A DNA stretch of 64,000 nucleotides, taken from Vibrio alfacsensis (GTDB lineage: Bacteria; Pseudomonadota; Gammaproteobacteria; Enterobacterales; Vibrionaceae). The DNA lies in assembly GCF_003544875.1 (NCBI RefSeq), contig NZ_CP032093.1, forward strand, positions 1,674,001-1,738,000, given 5' to 3'. Positions 49,439 through 58,907 of this stretch are shown here, in pieces; positions within the stretch are counted from its first letter, which is position 1, and each line of letters starts with the position of its first letter. The translations under genes and the position numbers were made by a program. Under the pieces are notes generated by a model, which was given only the letters and a program-made list of their open reading frames with translations, did no database searches and was not told the origin of the DNA.

Positions 49439-50420
49439 GACTTTTCACTAACATCCAAATGAATATTGGCGCACCGATGGACGTGGTCATGACACCCAAA
49501 GGCAGCTCGGCTGAATCAAGCAATAAGCGGGCACCTATGTCAGCAAACACCAACAAAGCCGCACCGGATATCGCCGATAAAGGCAATAAATATCGATTCT
49601 CGGTACCAAAAGCCAATCGCAATAGATGTGGTACCACTAAACCAACAAAACTAATGATGCCACCTAATGCGACAGAACCTCCCACCAATATGGAAATAGC
49701 AAGGATCAATTTCCAGCGCAGCTTATGGACATCAACGCCCAATTGCATCGCATGGGTTTCTCCTAGCATAAGCTTATCCAAGGGCTTGCCTTTGCAACAT
49801 AACCAAATTAATACCGGCAACATCACTAACGTGACACTGTGTTGATACCAGCTCGCACCGCCAATGCTGCCCATAAGCCAATACATAAGCTGACGTAAGC
49901 TTAAATCATCACTGAAGTAAAATGCCCAGGTAACAACCGCGCTAGACAAAATACCCAATGCTACGCCAACTAAAAGCAAACGTGCCGTCGTCAAATGCAT
50001 GGCTCTCGCGATCCCCACTAAAATCACCGTAAAGAGCATCGAACCGGCAATCGCAGACAACATAAAAACCATCGGTGACGGCAGCACAGGAAAAGCAAAC
50101 ATGACCAAGACCATGGCTAAGCTTGCACCGCCGGAGATACCAAGCACTCCCGGTTCCGCAAGCACGTTCCCAAGTAACACTTGTAACGTTGCACCAGATA
50201 CTGCCAACGCGGCGCCAATAATTGCAGCAGCCACTAAGCGAGGCAGACGTAAATCCCACAACAGTTTTTGTTCAAAAGAGGACAGTTCATGAAAAGGAGA
50301 AAGGAACACCTCACCAACCATCAAATGGACGGCAGATAACAGCATGAGCATCGCTGACATAATCAGAAGATTACGTTGCCAGCGTCGCTCTTTATTTAGG
50401 GTAAGTTGTTGAAAATCCAT
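49425..50420 (-). CDS. btuC: vitamin B12 ABC transporter permease
   Basis: 331 residues, about 10 helices of the FecCD/BtuC permease family: [56 protein letters not shown] and the [19 protein letters not shown] block. ATG 50420 is preferred over 50453, because the terminator hairpin of astE (50441-50466) covers the upstream alternative. BtuC forms the channel that moves cobalamin from periplasm to cytoplasm. Confidence 0.9.
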   Translation of the reverse strand: MDFQQLTLNKERRWQRNLLIMSAMLMLLSAVHLMVGEVFLSPFHELSSFEQKLLWDLRLPRLVAAAIIGAALAVSGATLQVLLGNVLAEPGVLGISGGASLAMVLVMFAFPVLPSPMVFMLSAIAGSMLFTVILVGIARAMHLTTARLLLVGVALGILSSAVVTWAFYFSDDLSLRQLMYWLMGSIGGASWYQHSVTLVMLPVLIWLCCKGKPLDKLMLGETHAMQLGVDVHKLRWKLILAISILVGGSVALGGIISFVGLVVPHLLRLAFGTENRYLLPLSAISGAALLVFADIGARLLLDSAELPLGVMTTSIGAPIFIWMLVKSHDAR

Positions 50421-50440
50421 AGCGACCGATAAATAAAAAC

Positions 50441-50466
50441 GAGGCCTAACCATACAGTTAAGCCTC
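50441..50466 (-). terminator. terminator of astE, close to the btuC start
   Basis: On the minus strand GAGGCTTAAC pairs with GTTAGGCCTC (one U-G), then TTTTT follows. It begins 54 bases past the astE stop and ends 21 bases before the btuC ATG. Confidence 0.7.
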
Positions 50467-50520
50467 AGTAAATTGCAAATGACTTCGACTGCTCATTTTA
50501 CCTAAATGAGCAGACTGGGA

Positions 50521-51549
50521 TTAATCGTAGACCAATTCACCATCTTCATAGCGCGTTTTCACTTCACACACCATTAAGGCCGCTCGTTGTCCTATCGCAA
50601 CACGTCGATTGGGGAAAACAATCGCTTCATTGTCATTTTTCGCCATCAATGGTTTAACACCATCGTGCCCAAAGACTTCGCCATGCACAAACGAGGTAAA
50701 GTTCTCAACATTGTCATCAAACATAAAATCAAAATCATCATGCAAACGCACAATGGTTCGACTGACTCGATACTTAATGCACGGTTTCGATAAATGCTCA
50801 GCAGGAGTCTCTGCAATAAGGTTGCGAAGAGCCAAATCAAATGCGGTGAGTTTATCTAAATCATTTTCCCCAATACGGGCAACGCGGCCTAGTTCCATCG
50901 TCAATGCCTGAGCACCATAGCTTTCTGCACTAAACCAACTAAACGTGCTAGACGGTGAGTTCGAAAGCAGTATCGCTTCAATGTGTGCACTGTCTAAAAA
51001 ATCAATCAACGCTTTGCTACGAACTGGGTGTCGAGTTTTTGGACTCACCGCAAACGTGTAGTGTTTTGAACCACGAATCGCGCAATGCAAATCTAAATGC
51101 CAACGTGTCTCTGTCGCTGTACCTTGATAGAAATCTCTCACTAAAAACTTCAGCGTATCTGCGATCGCGAGCTCTTTGGTTGGCTCATGTACTTTTTCAT
51201 CAAACAGACGATTGAGGTTTTCTTCAAGAAATCGCGTATGCGCCAGTGTAGATTCTGGGTGAGCGATAAGAAATAGACAGCGAGCATCAATTTTTTGGAA
51301 GCCGGATTCAACATCTTTAATAATTGAATCCACCAGTTCCATCGGCGCGGTTTCATCCCCATGAATGCCACATGAGATAATGATGTTCTTGGTATCTTGA
51401 GAGTAATCGGCAGGGATCACCTCAAGCACACCGCGCTGGTAGAGCTTAAGTTTTACACCGTTAGACAGAACCTGTTCCGCCGGTGCAACATCAATGTGTA
51501 CATCTAACGTGTCAGTTAAAAACGATTGGCGAAAAAGAGACTTCGTCAT
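50521..51549 (-). CDS. astE: succinylglutamate desuccinylase
   Basis: 342 residues, M14-like zinc amidohydrolase. Zinc ligands are in SCGIHGDETAPMEL (HxxE) and WHLDLHCAIRGS; the catalytic Glu region is YGAQALTMELGRV. It performs the last step of the arginine succinyltransferase pathway, splitting N-succinylglutamate to glutamate and succinate. The other ast genes are not in the window. Flanked by terminators on both sides, so transcribed alone. Confidence 0.92.
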   Translation of the reverse strand: MTKSLFRQSFLTDTLDVHIDVAPAEQVLSNGVKLKLYQRGVLEVIPADYSQDTKNIIISCGIHGDETAPMELVDSIIKDVESGFQKIDARCLFLIAHPESTLAHTRFLEENLNRLFDEKVHEPTKELAIADTLKFLVRDFYQGTATETRWHLDLHCAIRGSKHYTFAVSPKTRHPVRSKALIDFLDSAHIEAILLSNSPSSTFSWFSAESYGAQALTMELGRVARIGENDLDKLTAFDLALRNLIAETPAEHLSKPCIKYRVSRTIVRLHDDFDFMFDDNVENFTSFVHGEVFGHDGVKPLMAKNDNEAIVFPNRRVAIGQRAALMVCEVKTRYEDGELVYD

Positions 51550-51723
51550 GCGTTACTCCTTAATAGCACGGCGGGTATGTTAATAAATTGTACGGTGAAT
51601 TTATGTTGTGGCGATCCCACTTATGGATAGCAACCCACAATTTTATCGAAAATCCGATTTATTTCCGCGCCATACGCTAATTTCAAGTATTGATGCGTTT
51701 GTTTTTCAAACAATTACAAAGTG

Positions 51724-51753
51724 TTAGGGCTGTGTACTTTACCACAGCCCTAA
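51724..51753 (-). terminator. hairpin after the oligoendopeptidase gene
   Basis: TTAGGGCTGTG (51724-51734) and CACAGCCCTAA (51743-51753), perfect 11-bp stem, 8-nt loop. The T-run is weak. Confidence 0.6.
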
Positions 51754-51798
51754 TTAAGATCCTTATGATTTGATCAACTTTGCGTACGGTTTGTGTAC

Positions 51799-53597
51799 TT
51801 ATTCACTGCGCTGTGAAAGTAACCGCTCAAACTCGTCGACTTTCTCACGCACGAGTTCCACACTCTGTTGCCAAAACTCCGGTTGAGTCAAATCCATCGA
51901 CAAGTGCTTATCCACCACATCTTCTGCCATCATATTACCGGTATCGCGTAATAGTTCGACGTAATCACCGTAAAAACGCTCCCCTTTCGCCTCACGCTGC
52001 GCGTAAATGCCTTTACTGAATAAGAAGCCGAACAGATATGGATAGTTATAGAAACTCACACCAGAAATAGAGAAGTGAAGTTTACTTGCCCAAAATACGG
52101 ATCGGCTTCAGTCATTACTTCCCCGTACCAGTCTTTCCAAGTATCCGACATCAACTCACAAAAGTTTTCCGCAGTGAGTTCCCCCTCTTGGCGGCGCTCA
52201 TAAAATGCTTTTTCAAACTCATAACGAACTGGGATATTAACCATCAAGGCCAGAGCAGAAGATAACTCTTCCCACAGCATTTCTAACTTTTCATCCACGC
52301 TATCGGCTTTCGAGATCAGGTGATCTCGAACGATATTCTCCGCAAAGATCGAGGCGGTTTCTGCCAACGTCATTGGGTAGTACGTTTGGCAAAGCGGCAA
52401 ATCACGAATCACCCAGTTGTGGAATGCATGACCAAGCTCGTGCGCCAGCGTCATCAAATCAGAACGACTGCCACTCCAAGTCATGAATACGAGAGGTGTA
52501 CGCGTTGCTGGTAACTTAGTACAGTAGGCACCTAAACGCTTGTTAGCATTTGGTGCAGCATCAATCCAACCATTTTGCACCATCATACGAACAAACTCAG
52601 ACATGTCTGGATTAACGGTTTCAAATGCCTCGCAGATAACGTCGATGGCTTCATCAAAGTCATACACTTTTGCATCGCCATTTAAGGCTGGCATAGCAGC
52701 AAGATGATTCCAAGGTTTCATCTCATTAAGGCCATGCACTTTGGCCATCAATAAACCCGCTTTTTGGCCAATATCACGGCTGTCTTTGGCAACACTCATC
52801 ATCGCATCAAGTGTTTCTGCCTTAATACGACTACCATGCAAACTCGGGTCTAAAAAGTGGACCTCTCGCTTTGATGAACGTTTTTTATTTTCCGTCAAAC
52901 GCCAACCAGATAGTGCGTTTAAAATCGCAGCAAACGATTCTTGATGCGTTGCCATTGCTTTTTGAACGCCGCGCCATGCTGCTTCCTGACGGTCAAACTC
53001 TGAACCATAAAGGATACTCGCTGCTTGAGAAAAGCCGAGTTCTTCACTGTTGCCATCCGCGTAATCCAATTTGACTTTCAAAGATCCAGTCAAGTTATCA
53101 TAGAGTTTACCCCATGCGGATTTACCATCAACACTCATCGCTGCAAGCAGTTTTTCTTCTTCTGTGCTTAGGCGCGTATCCGCCAACTTACGAGCGTTTG
53201 CAATGGAAAATGCTTGACCGCTGATGTCTGGATTTTCGTGGTCAAGTACGCGAGCAATAAACTCATCATCAGCGTGCGTCAGCGTCAGATCAAATGCGCT
53301 GTAAGCTTGAGAGAGCTCAGAGAAAATACGTGTCATTCGACCAAGTAGCGCTTTAGCTTCTGCATTAGTTGCATCGACGGACGCATAGCAGTTGGCGAAA
53401 TTTGCAATGGTACCCGCCAAGCGACTTGCGGCTTCGCTGGTCAAAATTGCATTTTGCATCACCTCCACCGAATGACAGTCCGTTGACTGCTTGTTCAGAA
53501 GGTCAATACATTGTTCAACTAACGCAATATCATCTTGAATTCTAGGGTCAGCGAGATCGTTATAAACGATAGATAAATCCCAGCTAGGAGTCGTCAT
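51799..53597 (-). pseudogene. oligoendopeptidase F-type M3 metallopeptidase, frameshifted near C-terminus
   Basis: Restored length about 599 residues. The zinc motif HELGH is in LAHELGHAFHNW, with the downstream Glu in TLAETASIFAENIV. The start 53597 has AAAGGA upstream. The long frame ends ADPYFGQVNFTSLFLV; the correct continuation FWASKLHFSISGVSFYNYPY is in the next frame, ending at 51799. One base added to the A-run at 52092-52095 rejoins them. The C-terminal portion holds the family's conserved YNYPYLFG substrate-binding block, so the truncated product would be inactive. A sequencing error is plausible. Confidence 0.85.
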
Positions 53598-53684
53598 TTC
53601 TGGTTCCTTTTTATGTAATTCATCCCACCATTCCTTACATTTCCAATGCAAAGTACAGATGGAAATCTTCCGTGACTAACAAAA

Positions 53685-54296
53685 TTATTCCATTATTGGT
53701 ACGCCTATTGAACGAACTGAGGCGTAAATTTGGTCATCGATGGTAATGGTTATATGTGTTACTGACGCATTCCCAATCGCTAATGTCGAATACCATCGCG
53801 GATTGCGCCAATCTACACCCAAAATATGGGCAAGAATTATTCTTATTACGCCACCATGCGTGATAATTAGCAAGTTGTCATTGATATCATTGATTATTTG
53901 AGACCATGCACAAGTTACACGCTCAGCAAACATATCTAAAGACTCGGCGTTTGGCAGCGTGTGTTGCGCTGGGGCTTTCCAAAAGGCATCCAGCTTGCTC
54001 CAATGCTCAGCCAACATGTCAAAAGGTACGCCATCAAAATCGCCAAAATCGAGTTCTTTAATATTCGGTTCTACACATAAAGGAAGCAGTTGTTGATCTG
54101 CAAGCATTTGCGCCAAATCATAACATCGAGACAAAGGTGAGCTGATGACTCCTCCAATCTCTTTGCCCCTGTCATTCCACGCTTGGGCGATGCTAACTTG
54201 CTCTGGCCCATCCACTTTTAAATCAGCCTGTCCGTGTAACCCAGGGGCGGCATTGACTTTTCCGTGGCGTAGCAGATAAATATTTAGCGTTTTCAT
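53685..54296 (-). CDS. cobC: alpha-ribazole phosphatase-type histidine phosphatase
   Basis: 203 residues. The phosphohistidine motif is LLRHGKVNAA, with the second His in LIITHGGVIRIIL and the Arg in SSPLSRCYDLAQML. Last gene of the cobT-S-U-C operon, 11 bp after cobU. It removes the 5'-phosphate from alpha-ribazole phosphate or from adenosylcobalamin phosphate during nucleotide-loop assembly. Confidence 0.9.
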   Translation of the reverse strand: MKTLNIYLLRHGKVNAAPGLHGQADLKVDGPEQVSIAQAWNDRGKEIGGVISSPLSRCYDLAQMLADQQLLPLCVEPNIKELDFGDFDGVPFDMLAEHWSKLDAFWKAPAQHTLPNAESLDMFAERVTCAWSQIINDINDNLLIITHGGVIRIILAHILGVDWRNPRWYSTLAIGNASVTHITITIDDQIYASVRSIGVPIME

Positions 54297-54307
54297 CTCA
54301 TTAAATC

Positions 54308-54841
54308 CTATGATTTCAATTCAAGGGGCAGGCCTGCTGCGACAAAGGTGACACGGTCACAAATTTGCGCAAATTGTTGATTCATTCGTCCTGCATTATC
54401 AACAAAATACCGAGTCACTTGACCTAATGGCACAATGCCCATGCCGACTTCATTCGAAACAAAAATGAGTGTCGCACTTGATTCACTTACCGCTTTGACC
54501 AATTCTCTGATCTGAACTTCTAGCCTGTCATTGCTGCATTCATCACCTAACTGAAAAATCCAGTTATTCAACCAAAGCGTTAAACAGTCCACCAAAACCA
54601 CGTCATTTGAAGAGAAATTACGAATGAGCTCCGCTAAATGCAACGTACATTCATGCTCTTGCCAGACCAACCCTCTCTGTTTTTGATGATGAGCAATTCG
54701 CTCCCGCATCTCATCATCAAATGGATGCGCGGTAGCTACATAGTGTAGCTTCATGCCTTTTTCTTGAGCCGTTTTCTTAGCTCTGGTTTCTGCTAGGGTT
54801 GATTTTCCGGAGCGTGCTCCGCCTAAGATAAGTTGCTTCAT
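54308..54841 (-). CDS. cobU: adenosylcobinamide kinase / adenosylcobinamide-phosphate guanylyltransferase
   Basis: 177 residues from ATG 54841, which overlaps the cobS stop codon (ATGA). The P-loop is GGARSGKST. Then [20 protein letters not shown] (guanylylated His region) and [16 protein letters not shown] follow. It phosphorylates adenosylcobinamide and transfers GMP to give adenosylcobinamide-GDP. The longer reading from 54949 is discarded. Confidence 0.93.
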   Translation of the reverse strand: MKQLILGGARSGKSTLAETRAKKTAQEKGMKLHYVATAHPFDDEMRERIAHHQKQRGLVWQEHECTLHLAELIRNFSSNDVVLVDCLTLWLNNWIFQLGDECSNDRLEVQIRELVKAVSESSATLIFVSNEVGMGIVPLGQVTRYFVDNAGRMNQQFAQICDRVTFVAAGLPLELKS

Positions 54842-55641
54842 GAACAGTGAAAAAATGCGATAAGTGTAAGATAAACCAGTAATTCTGAAAGCTGTTGAGC
54901 CGCACCTAAGCAATCCCCGGTAAAGCCGCCAATACGTTTCAGTAACCACGCCTTAAAGGTGGCACGAAAAACTAACAGCACAAGCGCAATCAGAACCGCC
55001 AGTGTTATCCCTAGATACAACCCAACAACGCCAGCAGTAAAGAGCAGTACCGCCACTTCGAGAGTCGATTGCTTGTTTGCTAAAGGCTTACTTTTTGAGG
55101 TATCAGCATCACTGACGTAAGGCATGTCATAAATCAACGTCGCGGCGGTTGCTCGGCTTACGGTATAAGCCACGACAATGATAATCCAAAATTGGGGTTC
55201 AGAGACCAACTCACTCCAAAATACAAACTTTGCGAGTAACGCCATAACCAATGTCGCTGCACCATAAGTCCCAATACGACTGTCTTTCATGATCATTAGG
55301 CGACGTTCAACCGTCATCCCTCCGCCAATACCATCGGCCATATCTGTTAACCCGTCTTCATGAAACGCGCCGGTTAACAGCAAGCTAAAGACCATGGTCA
55401 AAACAATCGCGACAGTTTGAGGGAACAATAACACCGTAAGTGAGTACACCGCGGCACAAAGTAAACCAAGCACGACGCCAACAAGTGCGAAGTATCGCCC
55501 TGCTTGATTCATGCGTGCTTCACTATAAGGTAAATTTGCTGGTACAGGTAAACGGCTAAAAAAGCTGACGGCCAACAAGAAAAGCTCGCCTTGATAACGC
55601 AGCGAGCTTACTTGTGATGATGTATTGTTGAGAGTAGACAC
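54838..55641 (-). CDS. cobS: adenosylcobinamide-GDP ribazoletransferase
   Basis: 267 residues, multi-spanning. Conserved [20 protein letters not shown] and [15 protein letters not shown] are the CobS hallmark with the metal-binding DGLxDxxDG. It joins alpha-ribazole to adenosylcobinamide-GDP in the inner membrane. GTG start shares a base with the cobT stop codon. The end overlaps cobU by four bases. Confidence 0.95.
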   Translation of the reverse strand: MSTLNNTSSQVSSLRYQGELFLLAVSFFSRLPVPANLPYSEARMNQAGRYFALVGVVLGLLCAAVYSLTVLLFPQTVAIVLTMVFSLLLTGAFHEDGLTDMADGIGGGMTVERRLMIMKDSRIGTYGAATLVMALLAKFVFWSELVSEPQFWIIIVVAYTVSRATAATLIYDMPYVSDADTSKSKPLANKQSTLEVAVLLFTAGVVGLYLGITLAVLIALVLLVFRATFKAWLLKRIGGFTGDCLGAAQQLSELLVYLTLIAFFHCS

Positions 55642-56687
55642 TAAACCGTTACTCCCGCACTCTCAAAACTGGCCATGTTATTGTAGAACTGAGCTGCTGC
55701 TTTCACTAAAGATAACGCCAATGCTGCCCCTGTTCCCTCCCCTAAACGCAAACCAAGGTCTAGTAACGGCTCTGCTTGCAGGCACTCTAAAACAAACTTG
55801 TGACCGTTTTCTTCGGAGTTATGAGCAAACAACATATAGTCGCGTGCCTCTTCATCGAGAAGTGTCGCGACATAAGCAGCAACGGACACAATAAAACCAT
55901 CGACCAACACTGGCGTTTTCAAACGTGTTGCTTCTAGGAATGCGCCTACCATTTGGACGATTTCAAATCCTCCGACTTGCGCCAAGGTCTCTTTGATACC
56001 CAAACCACGACAACGACTCACGCCTTGCGCCACCAACTTGATTTTGTGATTCAGTTGCGCTTGAGTAATCCCTGTCCCATAACCAACACAGTGGTCGACT
56101 TCTAAAGGACTCAATGCGGTGAGCAACGCAGACGCAGAACTTGTATTTCCGATACCCATTTCACCGAACATCAACAAGTTTGACCCATTGAGAATGCTGT
56201 GCTCTGCGACCTTTGCACCATACTCCAAACCCAATGCAACTTGTTCTAAAGACATCGCGGTTTGCTTCGCAAAGTTTGCGGTGCCGTTACCTAATCGTTT
56301 TTCAATTAGGTTTGGGTGAGCTTTAAAGTCAGGAACAAGCGTTTCTATTGACGACAACATGCCACAATCGATCACTTTAAATTCAATTTGGTTGAGGTCA
56401 CAAAAGCAATTAATCGCAGCACCACCAGACAAAAAGTTGGCTACCATTTGTTGAGTAACAGCACTTGGAGCAATACTGACGCCCTCTTCCGCAATACCAT
56501 GATCACCTGCGAACACAAGCATCGTTGGTTTGCGAATTTCAATGCTTTCAACTGCCGTAGGTTTATCTTGGCTTTGGATCAGGGCCAGTTCTAACGCCAC
56601 CTTTTCAAGGAGACCGAGCGCACCGACAGGTTTGGTTTTGTTATCAATACGCGCTTGGATTTCTAAAGCATAAGAGCGATCCATCAT
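55641..56687 (-). CDS. cobT: nicotinate-nucleotide--dimethylbenzimidazole phosphoribosyltransferase
   Basis: 348 residues. Motifs: [36 protein letters not shown] and the catalytic-Glu loop [15 protein letters not shown]. It makes alpha-ribazole-5'-phosphate from the lower ligand base and NaMN. First intact gene of the cob operon, with AAGGAA before the ATG. It lies 15 bp downstream of the flavin-reductase remnant. No AdoCbl riboswitch consensus was seen in the 1.1 kb upstream. Confidence 0.95.
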   Translation of the reverse strand: MMDRSYALEIQARIDNKTKPVGALGLLEKVALELALIQSQDKPTAVESIEIRKPTMLVFAGDHGIAEEGVSIAPSAVTQQMVANFLSGGAAINCFCDLNQIEFKVIDCGMLSSIETLVPDFKAHPNLIEKRLGNGTANFAKQTAMSLEQVALGLEYGAKVAEHSILNGSNLLMFGEMGIGNTSSASALLTALSPLEVDHCVGYGTGITQAQLNHKIKLVAQGVSRCRGLGIKETLAQVGGFEIVQMVGAFLEATRLKTPVLVDGFIVSVAAYVATLLDEEARDYMLFAHNSEENGHKFVLECLQAEPLLDLGLRLGEGTGAALALSLVKAAAQFYNNMASFESAGVTV

Positions 56688-56702
56688 AATGGTTCCTTCT
56701 TG

Positions 56703-57018
56703 TTATTTTTGACGGGCTAAGGAGAACGTCTTTTGTAGCAATGTCTTTTGTAACAATGCGTTTTCTAACATAACGTATTCACTCCCGCCTAAACGTGACT
56801 AAGGATCAACCGCCAATGAATCCACGTTTAAACGTTCACTGTTCATTGATATGACCCTTTCATCCACATAAATTCGTTCAATCTCGGCAAAAAATTTAAC
56901 TTTGCGTAACTTACAGCCAAATGCAATTGGCGCGCCTTTAATTCGCGACAAGGCAACTTTTGAAAAATTCGGAGATCTCGATATGAGTCAGCGCTAGCGT
57001 GCTATGTTCGATATTCAT
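56703..57018 (-). pseudogene. decayed flavin-reductase-like gene upstream of cobT
   Basis: From ATG 57018 (AAGGA upstream) the frame reads MNIEHSTLALTHIEISEF then fails. Dropping a T in the run at 56963-56967 gives SKVALSRIKGAPIAFGCKLR..., followed by AEIERIYVDERVISMNSERL and VDSLAVDP. An in-frame TAG (56799-56801) interrupts before SRLGGSEYVMLENALLQK, which runs to a stop at 56703. The combination ECKL-like/GEIERIYVDE/RLGG-Y resembles the second half of flavin reductase (FMN-binding split barrel) proteins. The N-terminal FMN-binding half is missing, so this is probably true decay. A 15-bp repeat lies in its 3' end. Confidence 0.5.
56726..56770. repeat. 15-bp tandem repeat, three copies
   Basis: ACGTCTTTTGTAGCA (56726-56740), ATGTCTTTTGTAACA (56741-56755) and ATGCGTTTTCTAACA (56756-56770). 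In the minus-strand remnant two of the units encode a repeated LLQKT. Confidence 0.75.
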
Positions 57019-57103
57019 ACAACATCCTTGTCGCTGAAAATCTCGACGTTCATTGAGTATACCCGTTGAGTGTAACTTGCTATCGATCATTTTCATCTGA
57101 CTT

Positions 57104-57136
57104 TCTCAAATTGAAACGCATTTTTTCAATTTGAGA
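57104..57136. promoter_or_regulatory. 13-bp perfect inverted repeat
   Basis: TCTCAAATTGAAA (57104-57116) and TTTCAATTTGAGA (57124-57136) with a 7-nt spacer, 86 bp upstream of the flavin-reductase remnant start and so in the promoter region of the cob transcript. No T-run supports a terminator, so an operator or leader hairpin is more likely. Confidence 0.5.
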
Positions 57137-57446
57137 ATAAAACGAATGTGTTTCCCCTCAAAGACGCCTTCCTCGCTCGAACAATTAGCGCGGCAGATCA
57201 TCAATGACAACCACTCTCACACGCATCGTCAGCTTTAAAAGAGACAAATACAATATTCAAAACACTGATTTTAATACAATTTAACCAGCCAGCGCACTAT
57301 CAAACCGTCAAGTTCTGGATTTGATTGTATTTTGCAAAACTTTGTAAATCGGCACCCCAAAAACATTGGCACGTCGAATGCATTGATTTATTAAAATCGC
57401 TAGATACATTGATAAACAAGTCAATAACAACAATAAGCGAGGTTCT

Positions 57447-57536
57447 ATGTTTGCAAATCAAACCCATCGCGCCGCTAAAAAAGACAAACCTAAACCCAAA
57501 AACCAAAAACGTTCCATTCCGTTGTCCCTGTCCTAA
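57447..57536 (+). CDS. candidate 29-residue basic peptide
   Basis: ATG 57447 with GAGG four bases upstream, followed by a lysine/proline-rich peptide (MFANQTHRAAKKDKPKPKNQ, then KRSIPLSLS) and an intrinsic terminator eight bases after the stop codon. Ribosome site, ORF and terminator in tight order suggest a real short transcript. A plausible promoter (TTGATT, 16 bp, TACATT) lies near 57384-57411. I do not recognise the peptide; it could also be part of a small RNA. Confidence 0.4.
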   Translation: MFANQTHRAAKKDKPKPKNQKRSIPLSLS

Positions 57537-57543
57537 AAGCTCT

Positions 57544-57562
57544 GGCCCACCTTTTGTGGGCC
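57544..57562 (+). terminator. terminator after the candidate small ORF
   Basis: GGCCCAC (57544-57550) and GTGGGCC (57556-57562) with a 5-nt loop; a moderately T-rich stretch follows. Confidence 0.6.
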
Positions 57563-57711
57563 TGCTTCATTTTCTATTTTCGCGCCAACGTCGACGCACT
57601 CATAGCGTCAGTTCACTTTGATCAAATTCTCTCAGCGTCAATTCATTCATAACAACGACTCATTTAATAAGTAGTTTACCCCTCCAACGCGGGAGCATAC
57701 ACATTATTTGC

Positions 57712-57783
57712 TTGTCAAGATCGGCTAACTCGTCAGAATCAGTTAATTTGTCTAAAGCAGTTAACCGATCAAAAGTACTTGAC
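57712..57783. repeat. 18-bp tandem repeat, four degenerate copies
   Basis: TTGTCAAGATCGGCTAAC (57712-57729), TCGTCAGAATCAGTTAAT (57730-57747), TTGTCTAAAGCAGTTAAC (57748-57765) and a weaker CGATCAAAAGTACTTGAC (57766-57783). It ends 54 bp before the oxidoreductase ATG, so it overlaps or adjoins that promoter. Confidence 0.65.
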
Positions 57784-57837
57784 GCATTAAATACGCTACA
57801 ATAGCGTAAGCATCTGTTCTCTATGAGGAAGAAGACA

Positions 57838-58533
57838 ATGAGTAATGATTCAAATACCTGTGTAATTATTGCAGGCGCAACAGGGCTAGTTGGCAAAGAG
57901 GTCATGTCCACATTAGTTTCGCAGCCGAGTATTCACACGCTTTACTCATTATCTCGTAGAGCACTGAGCGAAGTCAGCGATCCTCACAACAAGATCATCC
58001 CTATCATTGACGCAGAATTGTCAATTCATGATTGGGATGAACAGAAACCCTCTCCTAATATCGGATTTATCTGCTTAGGTACGACATTAAAGCAAGCTGG
58101 CAGTAAAGAAGCGCTGCGCAAAGTCGATGTAGAATTAGTGTGTAAAGTAGCACAGCAAATGAAAATGATTGGCGTCAAGCGTTTAGCGGTGGTTTCTAGC
58201 CTTGGAGCAAATGCCTCTTCTTCATCCCACTATTTAGCTTGCAAAGGCCACATGGAAAAGAACATTGAAAAAATGGGGTTCGATGAAGTGGTCTTCGCAA
58301 GACCCGGACCATTGGCTGGTCAACGAGAAAAACCTCGAACAGATGAGAAGATCATTCAAAGCGTTTTTAAGATCATTCGACCGATAATGCTAGGGAGATT
58401 CGCCAACTTTGTTCCTGTTGCCGCACAAGATGTCGCCAAAGCGATGATCTATCAAGTTTTCAGTTACCAAGAAGAACCAATCATTTACTTACACCGCAAC
58501 GAAATGATGAACCTGCTCGCACACTATGATTAG
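57838..58533 (+). CDS. NAD(P)H-binding atypical SDR/epimerase-like protein
   Basis: 231 residues from ATG 57838 (GAGGAAGA upstream). The Rossmann glycine motif is VIIAGATGLVGKEVMSTLVS; LAVVSSLGANASSSSHYLAC follows, with no YxxxK. This matches the atypical SDR group related to HTATIP2/YbjT, usually annotated NAD(P)H-binding or nucleoside-diphosphate-sugar epimerase. The reaction is unknown. Four copies of an 18-bp repeat stand in its promoter region. Confidence 0.82.
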   Translation: MSNDSNTCVIIAGATGLVGKEVMSTLVSQPSIHTLYSLSRRALSEVSDPHNKIIPIIDAELSIHDWDEQKPSPNIGFICLGTTLKQAGSKEALRKVDVELVCKVAQQMKMIGVKRLAVVSSLGANASSSSHYLACKGHMEKNIEKMGFDEVVFARPGPLAGQREKPRTDEKIIQSVFKIIRPIMLGRFANFVPVAAQDVAKAMIYQVFSYQEEPIIYLHRNEMMNLLAHYD

Positions 58534-58907
58534 TCACACAAACTTCTCATTTACTCTGACTGCACCTCCATTTTTCATGGCTTGCGTAGATTTTTAAAGT
58601 TCGCGTGGTGAACGTTCACCTAGCACTTATTTGCGGCTGTGCTTTTCACCGGAGATTCTTTCATCTTTCGTTACGAGTCAAAGCGTTGAATGGTCTCATA
58701 CTGCCATCGGTTCCGTAAACGATAAACACCATGCACCTAACGAGGCATTGATTGACAAATAGAACCTTAAATGACTTTATTTAGACACCACCCTACACTC
58801 ACAAGTTAAAATTAAACTCGCTCTTTACACTTTTCCAAAGCAATAAAAGACTGTTTTCATATTTAGACTCAAACAAAAAGCCGGATCGAATAACTGACGT
58901 ACCACAT
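58534..58907. other. spacer without recognised gene
   Basis: 374 bp between the oxidoreductase gene and the IS remnant. No reading frame with protein-like character, no strong hairpin and no repeat were found. Confidence 0.4.

Noticed and set aside
57019..57837. Cobalamin riboswitch upstream of cobT
   Set aside because: I searched by eye for the B12 box on the minus strand and found nothing close; the region holds only the 13-bp inverted repeat and AT-rich sequence.
57660..57911. Minus-strand 83-codon ORF with repeated LTxLDxLTDSDELADLD-like residues
   Set aside because: The periodicity comes from the 18-bp DNA repeat and the frame overlaps the start of the oxidoreductase gene; no ribosome site was found.
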